DNA of 64,000 bases, taken from Methylophaga sp. OBS3. GTDB lineage: Bacteria > Pseudomonadota > Gammaproteobacteria > Nitrosococcales > Methylophagaceae. Position 1 is the stretch's first letter, and every line of letters starts with the position of its first letter. The stretch is taken from assembly GCF_026319325.1 (NCBI RefSeq), contig NZ_JAPDMU010000001.1, forward strand, positions 682,001-746,000, written 5' to 3'. Shown here piece after piece: positions 41,014-51,924 of the stretch. The notes under the pieces are model-generated. The model was not told where the DNA came from. It saw only the letters and a list, made by a program, of their open reading frames with translations, and did not search any database. A program made the translations under genes and the position numbers.

Positions 41014-42477
41014 GTTGACCTCTTCTGGCCATAAGTTTAATAAATCACGACATACGGTTTCATAGTCATCGGCCTTAGTAATTGCAGAAATCATTGCAAC
41101 ACTGCCAACACCGGTTGTTTTAATCGATTCTGCTCTAGGCACATCTATGCCACCGATAGCCACTAACGGAATATCTTCAACGATAGTCAGCCACTCTCTT
41201 ACTCGTTGATGGCCTTGCGGTTGCCAAGGCATCTGTTTACTGTCTGTTGCATAGACAGGCCCCAAGGCTAAATAACTCGGATTTATCGTCAGTGCCCGCG
41301 CTAATTCCCAATACGAATGCGTTGAAACGCCTAGTCTGATATCGGCTTTAGCAATCTCTGTGATATCTGCTTCATGTAAGTCTTCTTGACCAAGATGCAC
41401 ACCATAAGCACCAGCCTGAATTGCAGCCTGCCAATGATCGTTAATAAACAAACGACTCTCTGGATATTTATGCGCTATTGAAACGGCTCTCTGGATTTGC
41501 GCTGTTATCAGCGTTTGGTCTTCACTTTTAACACGCAGTTGTACGGTACGAATACCCGTTTTCAAACATTTCTCAACCCACTCGGCTGAATCAACCACTG
41601 GGTAAATACCAAGCTCAGGACAGTTTGGAAATTTAATCGCGGTTTGGTGAATACCCGCAACGCTCATATCAATGCGCGGCAATAAGTTACGGCTTAATTG
41701 TAACGGTTGATGCGAAAGCACATGATAAGGGCCAATCACTTTTGCATTTTGATAGCTTTGATTTAGATAAGTACGTCCCAATACAGTGGCATCACGCAGT
41801 GAATGCCCTAAAGCTAAATGACTGGCAATGGCCGACGCCAAGACACAACCCGTCCCCCTCACTACGTATTCATAGCGGTCTGTAGTGATATAAAACTGTT
41901 CGTCCTTGTCTTGAAAAAAATCACTGCATGATTCTTCAGAATCATGTCCGCCTTTGACTAAGCAAGCAGCTAGTCCACTGTTAGACAGTTTATACACAGC
42001 AACTTGATCAGATGTTTCACCAGATAACTTAATTAACTCTGGCTTATTCGGCGTTAACAACGTTACTAGTGGCAATAACTGTTTACTAATCGCATCAATG
42101 ACTTGTTCGTTAACACCATGCCCACCACTACTTGCAGTTAATACGGGATCTAAAACTACCGGTATTGATTTACCCGATAACCACTTTGCAATCACGGCGA
42201 CGATTTCGTGATTAGGCAATAAACCGATTTTGATAGCAGCGATCTCAAAGTCAGCAACACAACATTTAAGTTGCTCTGTAAAGTCATCAGCAGATAAAGC
42301 GTTAAGCGATATCAAACCTTGCGATGTTTGCTCTGTTAAACACGTCACCAACGGCACTGGATGTAAACCAAGCTGACTCACTGTTTGGATATCTGCGGTT
42401 AGCCCAGCAGCGCCTTGGGGATCTAAGCCACCGATTAATAAAACTGCTTGCTTCGTTATTGTATTGTCACCTGTCAC
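40990..42477 (-). CDS. thiDE: Bifunctional HMP/HMP-P kinase and thiamin-phosphate synthase (ThiD-ThiE fusion)
   Basis: A 495-aa fusion. ThiD occupies about residues 1-255, phosphorylating HMP and HMP-P, with VLLIGGLDPQGAAGLTADIQ at the N terminus and the anion-hole RGTGCVLASAIASH near 208. ThiE occupies about 285-480, coupling HMP-PP with thiazole phosphate, with IYPVVDSAEWVEKCL, TVQLRVKS, FINDHWQAAIQAGAYGVHLG and VAIGGIDVPRAESI. Such a fusion keeps the two intermediates close. It is the last gene of the thi operon, four bases after thiG, and its end overlaps apt convergently by 24 bases. Confidence 0.95.
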   Translation of the reverse strand: MTGDNTITKQAVLLIGGLDPQGAAGLTADIQTVSQLGLHPVPLVTCLTEQTSQGLISLNALSADDFTEQLKCCVADFEIAAIKIGLLPNHEIVAVIAKWLSGKSIPVVLDPVLTASSGGHGVNEQVIDAISKQLLPLVTLLTPNKPELIKLSGETSDQVAVYKLSNSGLAACLVKGGHDSEESCSDFFQDKDEQFYITTDRYEYVVRGTGCVLASAIASHLALGHSLRDATVLGRTYLNQSYQNAKVIGPYHVLSHQPLQLSRNLLPRIDMSVAGIHQTAIKFPNCPELGIYPVVDSAEWVEKCLKTGIRTVQLRVKSEDQTLITAQIQRAVSIAHKYPESRLFINDHWQAAIQAGAYGVHLGQEDLHEADITEIAKADIRLGVSTHSYWELARALTINPSYLALGPVYATDSKQMPWQPQGHQRVREWLTIVEDIPLVAIGGIDVPRAESIKTTGVGSVAMISAITKADDYETVCRDLLNLWPEEVNLSLQNAV

Positions 42478-42481
42478 AACA

Positions 42482-43279
42482 TTAACCTTGCTGCCAAATC
42501 GGTTGGTCTAATGTTGGCGTACTTGGTTTGGCTTGTAAGCGTTTGGGCATAATGCCTGCTTCATAGGCTAGACGACCAGCATGAATGGCCTCTTTAAAAG
42601 CTTGGGCCATTACTTCTGGTGATAATGCTTCAGCAACCGCGGTGTTTAATAAAATCCCATCGAAACCTAACTCCATTGCCATCACCGCATCTGAAGGTTT
42701 ACCTATACCGGCATCTACCAATAAATTCATTTCCGGTAAACGCTCACGTAATACAGTTAATGCATATGGGTTTAACAACCCCTGTCCGGTGCCAATTGGA
42801 GCGCCCCACGGCATTAAGACCTCACAGCCCAAATCTGCCAGTTTTTGGCAAAGCACAAGATCATCAGTGCAATAGGGAAAAACTTTGAATCCTTCTTTAA
42901 TCAAGGTTTCCGTAGCTTCCAGTAAAGCAAAGGGATCGGGCTGTAAATTGAAACTATCACCTAAAACTTCTAACTTTACCCAATCCGTCTCAAATAATTC
43001 GCGAGCCATTCTTGCCGTTTTTACTGCTTCCGCAGCACTGTAGCAACCGGCTGTATTCGGTAATAAATGACACCCTAAGTCTTCAATCATTTGCCAAAAC
43101 TGTTGACCGTTTTGACTATCACTAGCTGTTTGCCGACGAAGCGAAACAGTGATGACCTCAGCACCTGAAGCCTGAATAGCATCACACATGACTTTTGGGG
43201 ACGGATACAAAGCCGTACCAATAAATAAGCGACTATTTAGTGTCTGCCCATAGACTTGCCATTGATTGGTTTGCATCAT
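42482..43279 (-). CDS. thiG: Thiazole synthase
   Basis: ThiG builds the thiazole phosphate ring from deoxyxylulose 5-phosphate, dehydroglycine and sulfur delivered by ThiS. The Schiff-base lysine is Lys102 in [11 protein letters not shown]. Others are [46 protein letters not shown] and [18 protein letters not shown]. The 265-aa size is normal. It shares one base with the thiS stop and is four bases before thiDE. Dehydroglycine would come from the oxygen-using ThiO in this operon, not from radical-SAM ThiH. Confidence 0.97.
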   Translation of the reverse strand: MMQTNQWQVYGQTLNSRLFIGTALYPSPKVMCDAIQASGAEVITVSLRRQTASDSQNGQQFWQMIEDLGCHLLPNTAGCYSAAEAVKTARMARELFETDWVKLEVLGDSFNLQPDPFALLEATETLIKEGFKVFPYCTDDLVLCQKLADLGCEVLMPWGAPIGTGQGLLNPYALTVLRERLPEMNLLVDAGIGKPSDAVMAMELGFDGILLNTAVAEALSPEVMAQAFKEAIHAGRLAYEAGIMPKRLQAKPSTPTLDQPIWQQG

Positions 43280-43491
43280 TAACCTCCGCTAATGGGTGAC
43301 AATATATCGATACGGTCCCCATCATTAATTAGGCATTCTGACAAAGCTGTTTTCGGGATCACCGTATCGTTGACCACCGCGACAAAGCGACCTTTGTTAA
43401 GGCCTTTAGACGTGAGCAGTTCAGATAAACTTTGTTCTGAATACGATGACATTTGCTCGTCATTTAACGTGATATTGATTTCAGTTGGCAT
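43279..43491 (-). CDS. thiS: Sulfur carrier protein ThiS
   Basis: ThiS is the ubiquitin-fold sulfur carrier for thiazole synthesis. The 70-aa protein ends with the essential diglycine (SPISGG), which is adenylated and thiocarboxylated. The N-terminal [10 protein letters not shown] and a central [12 protein letters not shown] match the family. Its start lies within the thiO stop region (11-base overlap) and its stop shares one base with thiG, so translation is coupled. The adenylating enzyme ThiF is not in the window. Confidence 0.95.
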   Translation of the reverse strand: MPTEINITLNDEQMSSYSEQSLSELLTSKGLNKGRFVAVVNDTVIPKTALSECLINDGDRIDILSPISGG

Positions 43492-44545
43492 AAGCAGCCA
43501 TATCCTGTTTTTCGGTGATCATCGTCATTAGCTCCGAGACCATATACGGGCCTAATAAGAAACCGTGGCGGTAAAAACCATTAATCTGATATCCCCAAGA
43601 TGTTGTTCGAATACTTGGCAGGTGATCTGGGAGTGCTGGACGGCAATGAGCACGCATCTCTAATACTCTAGCCTCAGCAAAGCCTTTATCAATGGTGTAA
43701 AGCGCAGACAATAATTCCATTGCACTACGCACACTGATATCACTTCGATCTGCTGACTCAATCACCGTCGCACCAATCACATATTCATTATTGGGTCTGG
43801 GTGCCAAGTAGATGGGATAACGTGGATGCAGTAACCGCACACAATGTGCGATATCAACTTCAGGCGCATGCACACGTAAAACCTCGCCGCGAACACTTCT
43901 AAGATCAGCGATATCTTGTCGACTTCCATTGCCACGGCAATCTAAGGTCATATCAAAAGCTGAAAAAGGTTTATGTAGAGCCTCTCTACAAACCTTATCA
44001 AGTGACTTCTCATCCATCTGTGTCAGCGGTGGAATTTGATGCCACTCAGCTTGTTTCTGCAGCATTTCACCGATGGCTTTAAACAACTGCCGATTGTCTA
44101 AACACGCCTCATGCTCAAACCATAAGGCTTCATTAAAACTCTCCGCCAATGCCGGTGAATATTGTGCAACCGTGTCCTTGTCTAACCGCTGGAAATCACC
44201 GGGTTCAAGAATATGTTCTGCACGTAGCCGATAACGTTGTAATTCACTCTGATCACCGCTGTGAGCCACAACCATGGTGCCGCATTGGGGGAAAAACACC
44301 GGAGTTGTTAATTCCGCTAACCAATGACGCCATAATGACAAACTCTGTAAGCCCTGATCTCGTAGCGTTTTGCTATCCGTCACAGCTTCAGTAAATGGTG
44401 CAATCATTGATGCAGCAATATAACCGGCACTATCGGTACCGGTCATATCATCACTGGAGAGAATCGTGACTTCATGACCGGCAGCCAGCAAACGCCAAGC
44501 TGCCAATCGCCCCACTAATCCACTACCAACAATCAGAATGTTCAT
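43481..44545 (-). CDS. thiO: Glycine oxidase ThiO
   Basis: ThiO oxidises glycine to iminoglycine (dehydroglycine) with FAD and oxygen, giving the C-N unit for the thiazole ring. The 354-aa protein opens with the FAD motif NILIVGSGLVGRLAAWRL and has FPQCGTMVVAHSG, RSVRGEVLRVHAPE and a C-terminal YQINGFYRHGFLLGPYM. Presence of ThiO instead of ThiH indicates aerobic thiazole synthesis. It lies 18 bases after thiC and overlaps thiS by 11 bases. Confidence 0.94.
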   Translation of the reverse strand: MNILIVGSGLVGRLAAWRLLAAGHEVTILSSDDMTGTDSAGYIAASMIAPFTEAVTDSKTLRDQGLQSLSLWRHWLAELTTPVFFPQCGTMVVAHSGDQSELQRYRLRAEHILEPGDFQRLDKDTVAQYSPALAESFNEALWFEHEACLDNRQLFKAIGEMLQKQAEWHQIPPLTQMDEKSLDKVCREALHKPFSAFDMTLDCRGNGSRQDIADLRSVRGEVLRVHAPEVDIAHCVRLLHPRYPIYLAPRPNNEYVIGATVIESADRSDISVRSAMELLSALYTIDKGFAEARVLEMRAHCRPALPDHLPSIRTTSWGYQINGFYRHGFLLGPYMVSELMTMITEKQDMAAYAN

Positions 44546-44563
44546 GCTTGAAGATTTCAGCGC

Positions 44564-46423
<1,860 letters not shown>

Positions 46424-46488
46424 TCAGCGAACAAGAATAAAGCATACACGGCGGCTACAGTCAGACATTAACTATACCGGTACACCGG

Positions 46489-46574
46489 CTTGTTTCCTAC
46501 GGAGGTCTTAACCTCTTCAGGTTCAACGGGTTTCATCTCAGCCACATCTGAAAAACAGTGGGCACCCCGACAAG
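46489..46574 (-). promoter_or_regulatory. TPP (THI box) riboswitch aptamer
   Basis: On the minus strand the leader contains CTTGTCGGGGTGCCC, then GGCTGAGATGAAACCCGTTG, AACCTGA and GGAAACAAG, the conserved core of the thiamin pyrophosphate riboswitch. P1 is formed by CTTGT and ACAAG. It lies 117 bases from the thiC start, which fits TPP repression of the operon. Confidence 0.97.
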
Positions 46575-46675
46575 TGTTTTTTCATCGTAAATCAAAATGA
46601 AGATGGGATACAAGTCCAATTTCACCTAGCACTCTGGCACAATGTCAGCAATAAATTCGATTGGTTTTAATCCAC

Positions 46676-47230
46676 ATGTCTCGCGATAAATCCCCTGAAG
46701 ATGACGAGTTTGCTTTGTTTCGGCAAGAAATGCGTGACGCTGAACCGTTGCGACAAGATCCTCGGGTGACACCCAGTCGTGAATTACCCAAAGCTGTTGT
46801 TCGCAAAAGAAAAATTGAATCAGAAGCAGAACCACTTTCCGCGTTTTCGGATATGTTTGCTGACAACGTTGTGGGTAATGAAGAGGTGCTTGAATTTCGT
46901 CGTCCCGGGATTCAACACAAACAATTTGCCAAGCTACGTAGCGGCAAAGTTCACATAGATGCTGAACTGGATTTACATGGTATGACGGCAGAGAAAGCCG
47001 AACCCATCCTTTCTGTGTTTCTTGAACAATGCCAACAACAACAAATTCGCTGTGTCAGGGTAATTCATGGCAAAGGCTGGGGCTCACGCGACAATCGCCC
47101 CGTTTTGAAAAGCAAAGTAAATCACTGGCTTCGGCAAAGTGATGCTGTTTTAGCATTTTGTAGTGCGACGATTGAAGATGGTGGTAGCGGCGCTTTATAT
47201 GTTTTATTAAAACGTCAGTTTACTGACTAA
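46676..47230 (+). CDS. smrA: Smr-domain protein
   Basis: A 184-aa protein with a C-terminal Smr (small MutS-related) nuclease-like domain: ELDLHGMTAEKAEPIL with the LDLHG motif at about residues 102-117, then VRVIHGKGWGS and a last GALYVLLKR strand. The first 90 residues are charged and disordered. I start it at the ATG at 46676 (MSRDKSPEDDEFALF); an upstream TTG is poorer. Smr proteins cut nicked or mRNA substrates; the E. coli SmrA/SmrB proteins act on collided ribosomes or DNA. It is divergent from the thi operon leader and convergent with the next gene by four bases. Confidence 0.9.
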   Translation: MSRDKSPEDDEFALFRQEMRDAEPLRQDPRVTPSRELPKAVVRKRKIESEAEPLSAFSDMFADNVVGNEEVLEFRRPGIQHKQFAKLRSGKVHIDAELDLHGMTAEKAEPILSVFLEQCQQQQIRCVRVIHGKGWGSRDNRPVLKSKVNHWLRQSDAVLAFCSATIEDGGSGALYVLLKRQFTD

Positions 47231-47733
47231 ACTGAGTTAGTTTTTTCATTAAGCGAAATTAAAGATAAGAACTGCTTTTCCGGCGCTGTTTCCACAAATA
47301 TCTCAGCCGCATTTTCACTCTCAAACGCGGCATTTATTGTGACATTTTCATAAAGCCAGAACACATATCCCTCATGTTCTACGCGATATCGCCAGTCATA
47401 CTGAAATTGATACCAGCCCTTTTGCATTTCGACCAATAATTGTGGCTCAATTGCCGCCTTTAAAGTGGTTTTAAATTCAACTTTTCCGGTTTGTAAGTCA
47501 AAACGAAAACGGTCAATTAATAAAAAATTATTAATCAGCTGGAATTGAAGCCGGTTACCTAATAAATCATCGCCATGATGATCAATAATAATGTCATTTT
47601 CAGTATCAACAAATGTTGGCTTTTCACGAAGCTGATAACCATTTGGTAGTTGCGATCTGAGTTGTTGGGCTTCTTCTGATAATTGGGATTTATCCCATTG
47701 TCGGGTAATGATTTGTAACGTTAGTTTTGCCAT
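47227..47733 (-). CDS. Uncharacterized 168-aa protein
   Basis: I do not recognise this family. The 168-aa product has no signal peptide and no membrane helix, so it is probably cytoplasmic. It has an alternating, beta-like central region with aromatic clusters (QKGWYQFQYDWRYRVEHEGY) and many Gln and Asn residues. A run of acidic positions (DTENDIIIDHHGDD) could bind metal. It lies 18 bases after a PAS-GAF-GGDEF cyclase gene, so both may be co-transcribed and share a signal, which is only inference. The end overlaps smrA by four bases. Confidence 0.7.
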   Translation of the reverse strand: MAKLTLQIITRQWDKSQLSEEAQQLRSQLPNGYQLREKPTFVDTENDIIIDHHGDDLLGNRLQFQLINNFLLIDRFRFDLQTGKVEFKTTLKAAIEPQLLVEMQKGWYQFQYDWRYRVEHEGYVFWLYENVTINAAFESENAAEIFVETAPEKQFLSLISLNEKTNSV

Positions 47734-47751
47734 AAGTCTTATTGCTGAGTA

Positions 47752-49014
47752 TTAACGTACGCAGTTTTTGCCACTGTTTTTTGCCCTGTACATTGCTTCA
47801 TCAGCGGCGCGAATTAATGATTCAGCATTAGTCCCCTGCTCGGGATACATTGCGACACCAATACTCGCCGACATCTCAATGACGTCATCATGCCAATAAT
47901 ACGGGTGACTTAATGCAAGCCTAATTTTTTCGGCAACACTCCAAGACTGGAGGCGGTTCTCAATACCAGCCAGCAGAACAACAAATTCATCGCCACCAAA
48001 ACGAACAACGGTGTCAGCACTTCTCACACAGCTACAAATGCGTATTGCCACTTCTCGTAGTAAGGCATCACCAACGCTATGACCATACTGATCATTCGCC
48101 TGTTTAAATCCATCTAAATCTAAATATAAGATGGCAACATTATGTTCTTCGCGACGTGCTAGCGTTAACGCTTGTAATAGTCGATCGTGTAATAGCTGGC
48201 GGTTTGGCAGGTCGGTTAATCCGTCATACAAGGCCATGTACTGAAGTCGGGCCAACATTTGTTGTCTTTCTAACGCATAACTTAATTGGCTAGCGACAAA
48301 GGTCAGTAATGACTCTTGATTAACTTCAAGGTTTGCCAATAACGGCGTTTTAAATGAGACTCTACCAAGCTCTTTGTCGCCAACGGATAAAGGTTTTGAA
48401 ACCTCGATGCTCGTTGATAACGGATCATCATTCAAACCAAGTAATACACTTTCACTCGGCTGCCAGTTGCTATCACTGGTGAAAATCACTTTTAAGCCTT
48501 GTGTTTCGTAAACAGCCACACAGAAATCTAGGCCGGGAATAAAGTCACTAAGAATATTTCGAAGTGGCAGGTAAATCTCATCCAATTGTGACTGGCTATG
48601 AATGACCTCAGACACCGCTAATAGCGTTTGTTGCATCGCTTCTGCGCACTTAATACGGCTGATATCCCGAGCGACACCTAAACGTAATTGATGCGCTTCT
48701 GACCAACTGGTTGACCACATCAAATGCACGATTTGACCATCTTTGCGAATATAACGATTATCGAAGTTCATTACCGCATGCGTTTGCATAACGTCTTTGA
48801 TACTTTGAAAAGTTTTATCTTTGTCGTCTGGATGCACAAATTCCAGCATTTTTCGGCCAATCAGTTCTTCTGCTGTGTAACCCAGAACCTGCTCAGCACC
48901 TTTGCTGGCATATCGGATAGTACTATCCTCGGCAACGGCAAAAAACGCATCGAGTAATAGATCAACTTCAGCTGGTAGCGGATTGAAAATATGAGTTTTT
49001 ATATCAGGTTGCAC
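47752..49014 (-). CDS. PAS-GAF-GGDEF diguanylate cyclase
   Basis: A soluble 420-aa sensor enzyme. An N-terminal PAS domain (about 15-120) has FAVAEDSTIRYASKGAEQVL and GYTAEELIGRKM. A GAF-like domain follows at about 130-250. The GGDEF domain (about 255-420) has ALYDGLTDLPNRQLLHDRL, the product-inhibition site RSAD (331-334) and an intact GGDEF at 340-344. It should make cyclic di-GMP and be feedback-inhibited. The PAS could bind haem, flavin or a small ligand; no specific residue identifies it. Confidence 0.93.
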   Translation of the reverse strand: MQPDIKTHIFNPLPAEVDLLLDAFFAVAEDSTIRYASKGAEQVLGYTAEELIGRKMLEFVHPDDKDKTFQSIKDVMQTHAVMNFDNRYIRKDGQIVHLMWSTSWSEAHQLRLGVARDISRIKCAEAMQQTLLAVSEVIHSQSQLDEIYLPLRNILSDFIPGLDFCVAVYETQGLKVIFTSDSNWQPSESVLLGLNDDPLSTSIEVSKPLSVGDKELGRVSFKTPLLANLEVNQESLLTFVASQLSYALERQQMLARLQYMALYDGLTDLPNRQLLHDRLLQALTLARREEHNVAILYLDLDGFKQANDQYGHSVGDALLREVAIRICSCVRSADTVVRFGGDEFVVLLAGIENRLQSWSVAEKIRLALSHPYYWHDDVIEMSASIGVAMYPEQGTNAESLIRAADEAMYRAKNSGKNCVR

Positions 49015-49087
49015 TAAGTCTAAACCTTGACGTTATGTCCATTCATTATAGTCTGGAAGTCATCAAGCTAATAGCGCCAACTGATAA

Positions 49088-49600
49088 TTACGGTTGCCAA
49101 TCTTTCAAATCACGCACAGCGTATTGAACAGCACGCTGCCAGGCTTTATTTGTATTACCGCGAAAATCAAAGGCTTTTTTCTTTACTAATTGCCCTGTCT
49201 CAACATCTTTAATTTCAATATGCAGGGTTGAAATTAAATGACTCATCCTAAAGACATATGGCGTCATCACCCAGTTTGCATTGTATTCATCAGCAATTGA
49301 TATCTCACAACCATTACAATTTTGGATTTTTTGTTCTGATTGTAATGCACCAATTTCTGCAAGCGCTTTATCGTCATTAATCACATCAAATCGTGTGTCA
49401 TCTTGCAGCTGTTCCCTTAGGTCGCTACTAAAAGTATTTATCTTAGCTATATTGTCTTCCTTATCCCCTGTTACAGAGCTATCACCTGTTATTTCGAAAT
49501 CCATGACTAGGGTTTTACCAAGATGCTTTTCTGACGCTAATGCGATATTCGCTGTTAAACCAACAGATATGGCAAAGGTTAGTACAGATATTATTTTCAT
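49088..49600 (-). CDS. DUF3280/DUF2380-like exported protein
   Basis: From the ATG at 49600 the product is 170 aa with a signal peptide (MKIISVLTFAISVGLTANIALA). The segment GKTLVMDFEITGDSS and the late HIEIKDVETGQLVKKKAFDFRGN resemble DUF3280/DUF2380 proteins, which are found in the periplasm of methylotrophs and others and are of unknown role. It has two close cysteines in IQNCNGCEIS. AGGTC lies upstream of the ATG. It is on the same strand as the two neighbouring cyclase genes but is separated from them by 70-140 bases. The family call is tentative. Confidence 0.6.
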   Translation of the reverse strand: MKIISVLTFAISVGLTANIALASEKHLGKTLVMDFEITGDSSVTGDKEDNIAKINTFSSDLREQLQDDTRFDVINDDKALAEIGALQSEQKIQNCNGCEISIADEYNANWVMTPYVFRMSHLISTLHIEIKDVETGQLVKKKAFDFRGNTNKAWQRAVQYAVRDLKDWQP

Positions 49601-49737
49601 GTTTGTGAGACCTGTCTCTAAATGACAAGGTTCAACGTAACAATTCACAGCGTGGCTGTTAAGGTAGATTTGACTGAGAAATGTATGATATTTGCCCAGT
49701 AAATTTAGAGAAAAAGACTACTTCGTATGCAATGTAG

Positions 49738-51924
49738 CTAAGCGTGAAGTTGATTTGGGGTATCAAGATCATTACTGACAATAACCTGATTTCGTCCATT
49801 TTGTTTGGCACGGTATAAGGCTTTATCGGCGGCGAGCAATAAACTGTTTATTTCTGTAGTTTGACCTTGCAGGCTGGCAATACCAATTGATACGGTGATG
49901 GCATCTAACACCTTTCCTTGATAACTGATTTTTTTATCAGCCACTTTGGTTAATAACGCTTCAGCACGATTTAATGCATCCTCCGGTGACGCGCCGGGCA
50001 TTAAGACAACAAACTCCTCACCACCGAACCGGCATGGAATATCGGTTTCACGGAAGTGCTCTAACATGATATTCGCCACGGTTCTAAGTGCCATATCGCC
50101 CGCATCATGACCATGCAAGTCATTAAAGCGTTTGAAGTGATCAATATCACAGATAAGTAATGCCAATGGCGAATCGCTTCGTAATGCGATTTGTTGTTCC
50201 CGCTGTAATGCTTCATCAAAGTAGCGACGGTTTTTCAAGCCTGTTAACGCATCTTCAAATGACATGATTTGTAGGCTTTCACGCAGCTTAATACTACTTA
50301 AGGTGATCTGCAGCCTTTCAACAACACGACGGCCAAATTGATCCATCAGTTGTTTTGTTTCTTCGTTATCAGTTTTATTACGTTCTAAGCAGTCGATATA
50401 AATAAATGGCGTGATTTGACCCTGAATATCTTCAACATCAATAAAGTAACGTGTGACCGTCGGGTCAACAGTAACCAAGTTTGGAGAAACTAGGTCTACG
50501 CGTATTTCACGTGGCGCCAAAATTTTTGGCAATCGCTCACAAACCATTAATCCTGCTTCATGTAAATCAACACTGGTTTGGAGTGCACTTATCAGTTCTT
50601 CTAATTCCAGACTATATTTGTTCATCTGGGCTAATTGTTGTGACCGTTCAATTTCTCGGTCTGCATATGCCTGTAAGCTTTCGGTTCGTTCCGTAACGCG
50701 GCGCTCAAGCATTTGGTTCATCTCATGCAGTTTATCCTGCATTTGTTTGTAGTGATGTAATGACACCGAAGCCACAATCATCGTGAACAATAACGCGCCC
50801 AACTCCATTGGAAAATCAATCCACGGCACAACACTATGGGCAATCAACATATCAACCAGCAAAAACACGGCTAACAATACAAAAGCCAGCATCACTAACT
50901 TCTGTTCGCGACTTAACAATGAAAATTGGCGACGAACAATCAATAACATCACCGTTGCCGAAAATAGCAGCAACAAGTCAAATATTGGGTAAAAAACGGC
51001 AAGATTGGCGACCTGCATTAACGATAAGGTCAAAGCCACGATCCAGTAGATCCCATGCATCCAAGCAAGCGATAAAAACCACTGTCGCTCCCGCGCCTGA
51101 CACCAATGACTTAATAACATGGCGAGAAAGATAGGCATGGCAAAATAACTAAACGCAGCGATATAGCGTTTTAGCAGTGGTGCGTTAAAAACGAGTTGCG
51201 CTGATAATGCTTCACCGATAATCGTGCCTGCTGTAGCCAGTGCAAATAAACCTAGATACATAAAGTCTTGGCTATTTTGACGCATGCAGGCAAATAACAG
51301 TGCCATTAACGCTAATAGGACGCTAAATGCCGCAATAATGAGGTCATCAACACCACCACGTAACAAGTGAAGCTGTAGCATACTTTTATCGATTATCCAG
51401 ATATCGCCCCACATACCGATATCGGTGTAATCTGAAAAGATTTTTAACGATAGAGTTTTACCAGCAAGTTCGTCTGGTAATGGAATGGCGTGCCATGGCC
51501 AGCCTTTAAAAGATGGTGACTTATCGGCTGTGACCTCTCCAAACTGGTAAATTTTTTCGCCGTCTATATAAGCAGCAACCGTGAGATCGATGCTGGTAAC
51601 GTAAAAAACTGGATTGTGATAATGGCCTTCCGGCAGTGTTGTCCGAAACCAAACGTAACTTTGGCCGTTTCGGTCAGGAGGTGAGGCTGGGAAGGCAATA
51701 GGCTGCCAGTTTTCAGGATTTTGTAATTTGGGATCATCAATATCGACATCACCCCAAAAATATTGCCAATCTGCACCTGACAAATCTTGGGTATCTGCTG
51801 GCGTCGCAGCAGCGGCAATATTTGAAATTAAGAAAAAGCCTAACAGCCAAAACAAGAAAATAACTTGCCTTGGCTGCCAGACGGCAACGCCCCTGCTAGA
51901 AATCAGCTGAGGCAGTCGCGACAT
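49738..51924 (-). CDS. 7TMR-DISM membrane diguanylate cyclase coupled to purL
   Basis: The start at 51924 shares one base with the purL stop (TAATG) and gives about 728 aa. It begins with a signal-like helix (about 18-40), then a periplasmic beta-rich domain of the DISM/galactose-binding type (SGADWQYFWGDVDI onward). A block of about seven membrane helices (residues about 185-390), a coiled coil (VTERTESLQAYADREIERS) and a GGDEF domain follow. The cyclase has RETD for the product-inhibition site and GGEEF near residue 670, so it should make cyclic di-GMP. The periplasmic domain would bind a carbohydrate or other small ligand. A shared signal with purL is not proven. Confidence 0.9.
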   Translation of the reverse strand: MSRLPQLISSRGVAVWQPRQVIFLFWLLGFFLISNIAAAATPADTQDLSGADWQYFWGDVDIDDPKLQNPENWQPIAFPASPPDRNGQSYVWFRTTLPEGHYHNPVFYVTSIDLTVAAYIDGEKIYQFGEVTADKSPSFKGWPWHAIPLPDELAGKTLSLKIFSDYTDIGMWGDIWIIDKSMLQLHLLRGGVDDLIIAAFSVLLALMALLFACMRQNSQDFMYLGLFALATAGTIIGEALSAQLVFNAPLLKRYIAAFSYFAMPIFLAMLLSHWCQARERQWFLSLAWMHGIYWIVALTLSLMQVANLAVFYPIFDLLLLFSATVMLLIVRRQFSLLSREQKLVMLAFVLLAVFLLVDMLIAHSVVPWIDFPMELGALLFTMIVASVSLHHYKQMQDKLHEMNQMLERRVTERTESLQAYADREIERSQQLAQMNKYSLELEELISALQTSVDLHEAGLMVCERLPKILAPREIRVDLVSPNLVTVDPTVTRYFIDVEDIQGQITPFIYIDCLERNKTDNEETKQLMDQFGRRVVERLQITLSSIKLRESLQIMSFEDALTGLKNRRYFDEALQREQQIALRSDSPLALLICDIDHFKRFNDLHGHDAGDMALRTVANIMLEHFRETDIPCRFGGEEFVVLMPGASPEDALNRAEALLTKVADKKISYQGKVLDAITVSIGIASLQGQTTEINSLLLAADKALYRAKQNGRNQVIVSNDLDTPNQLHA

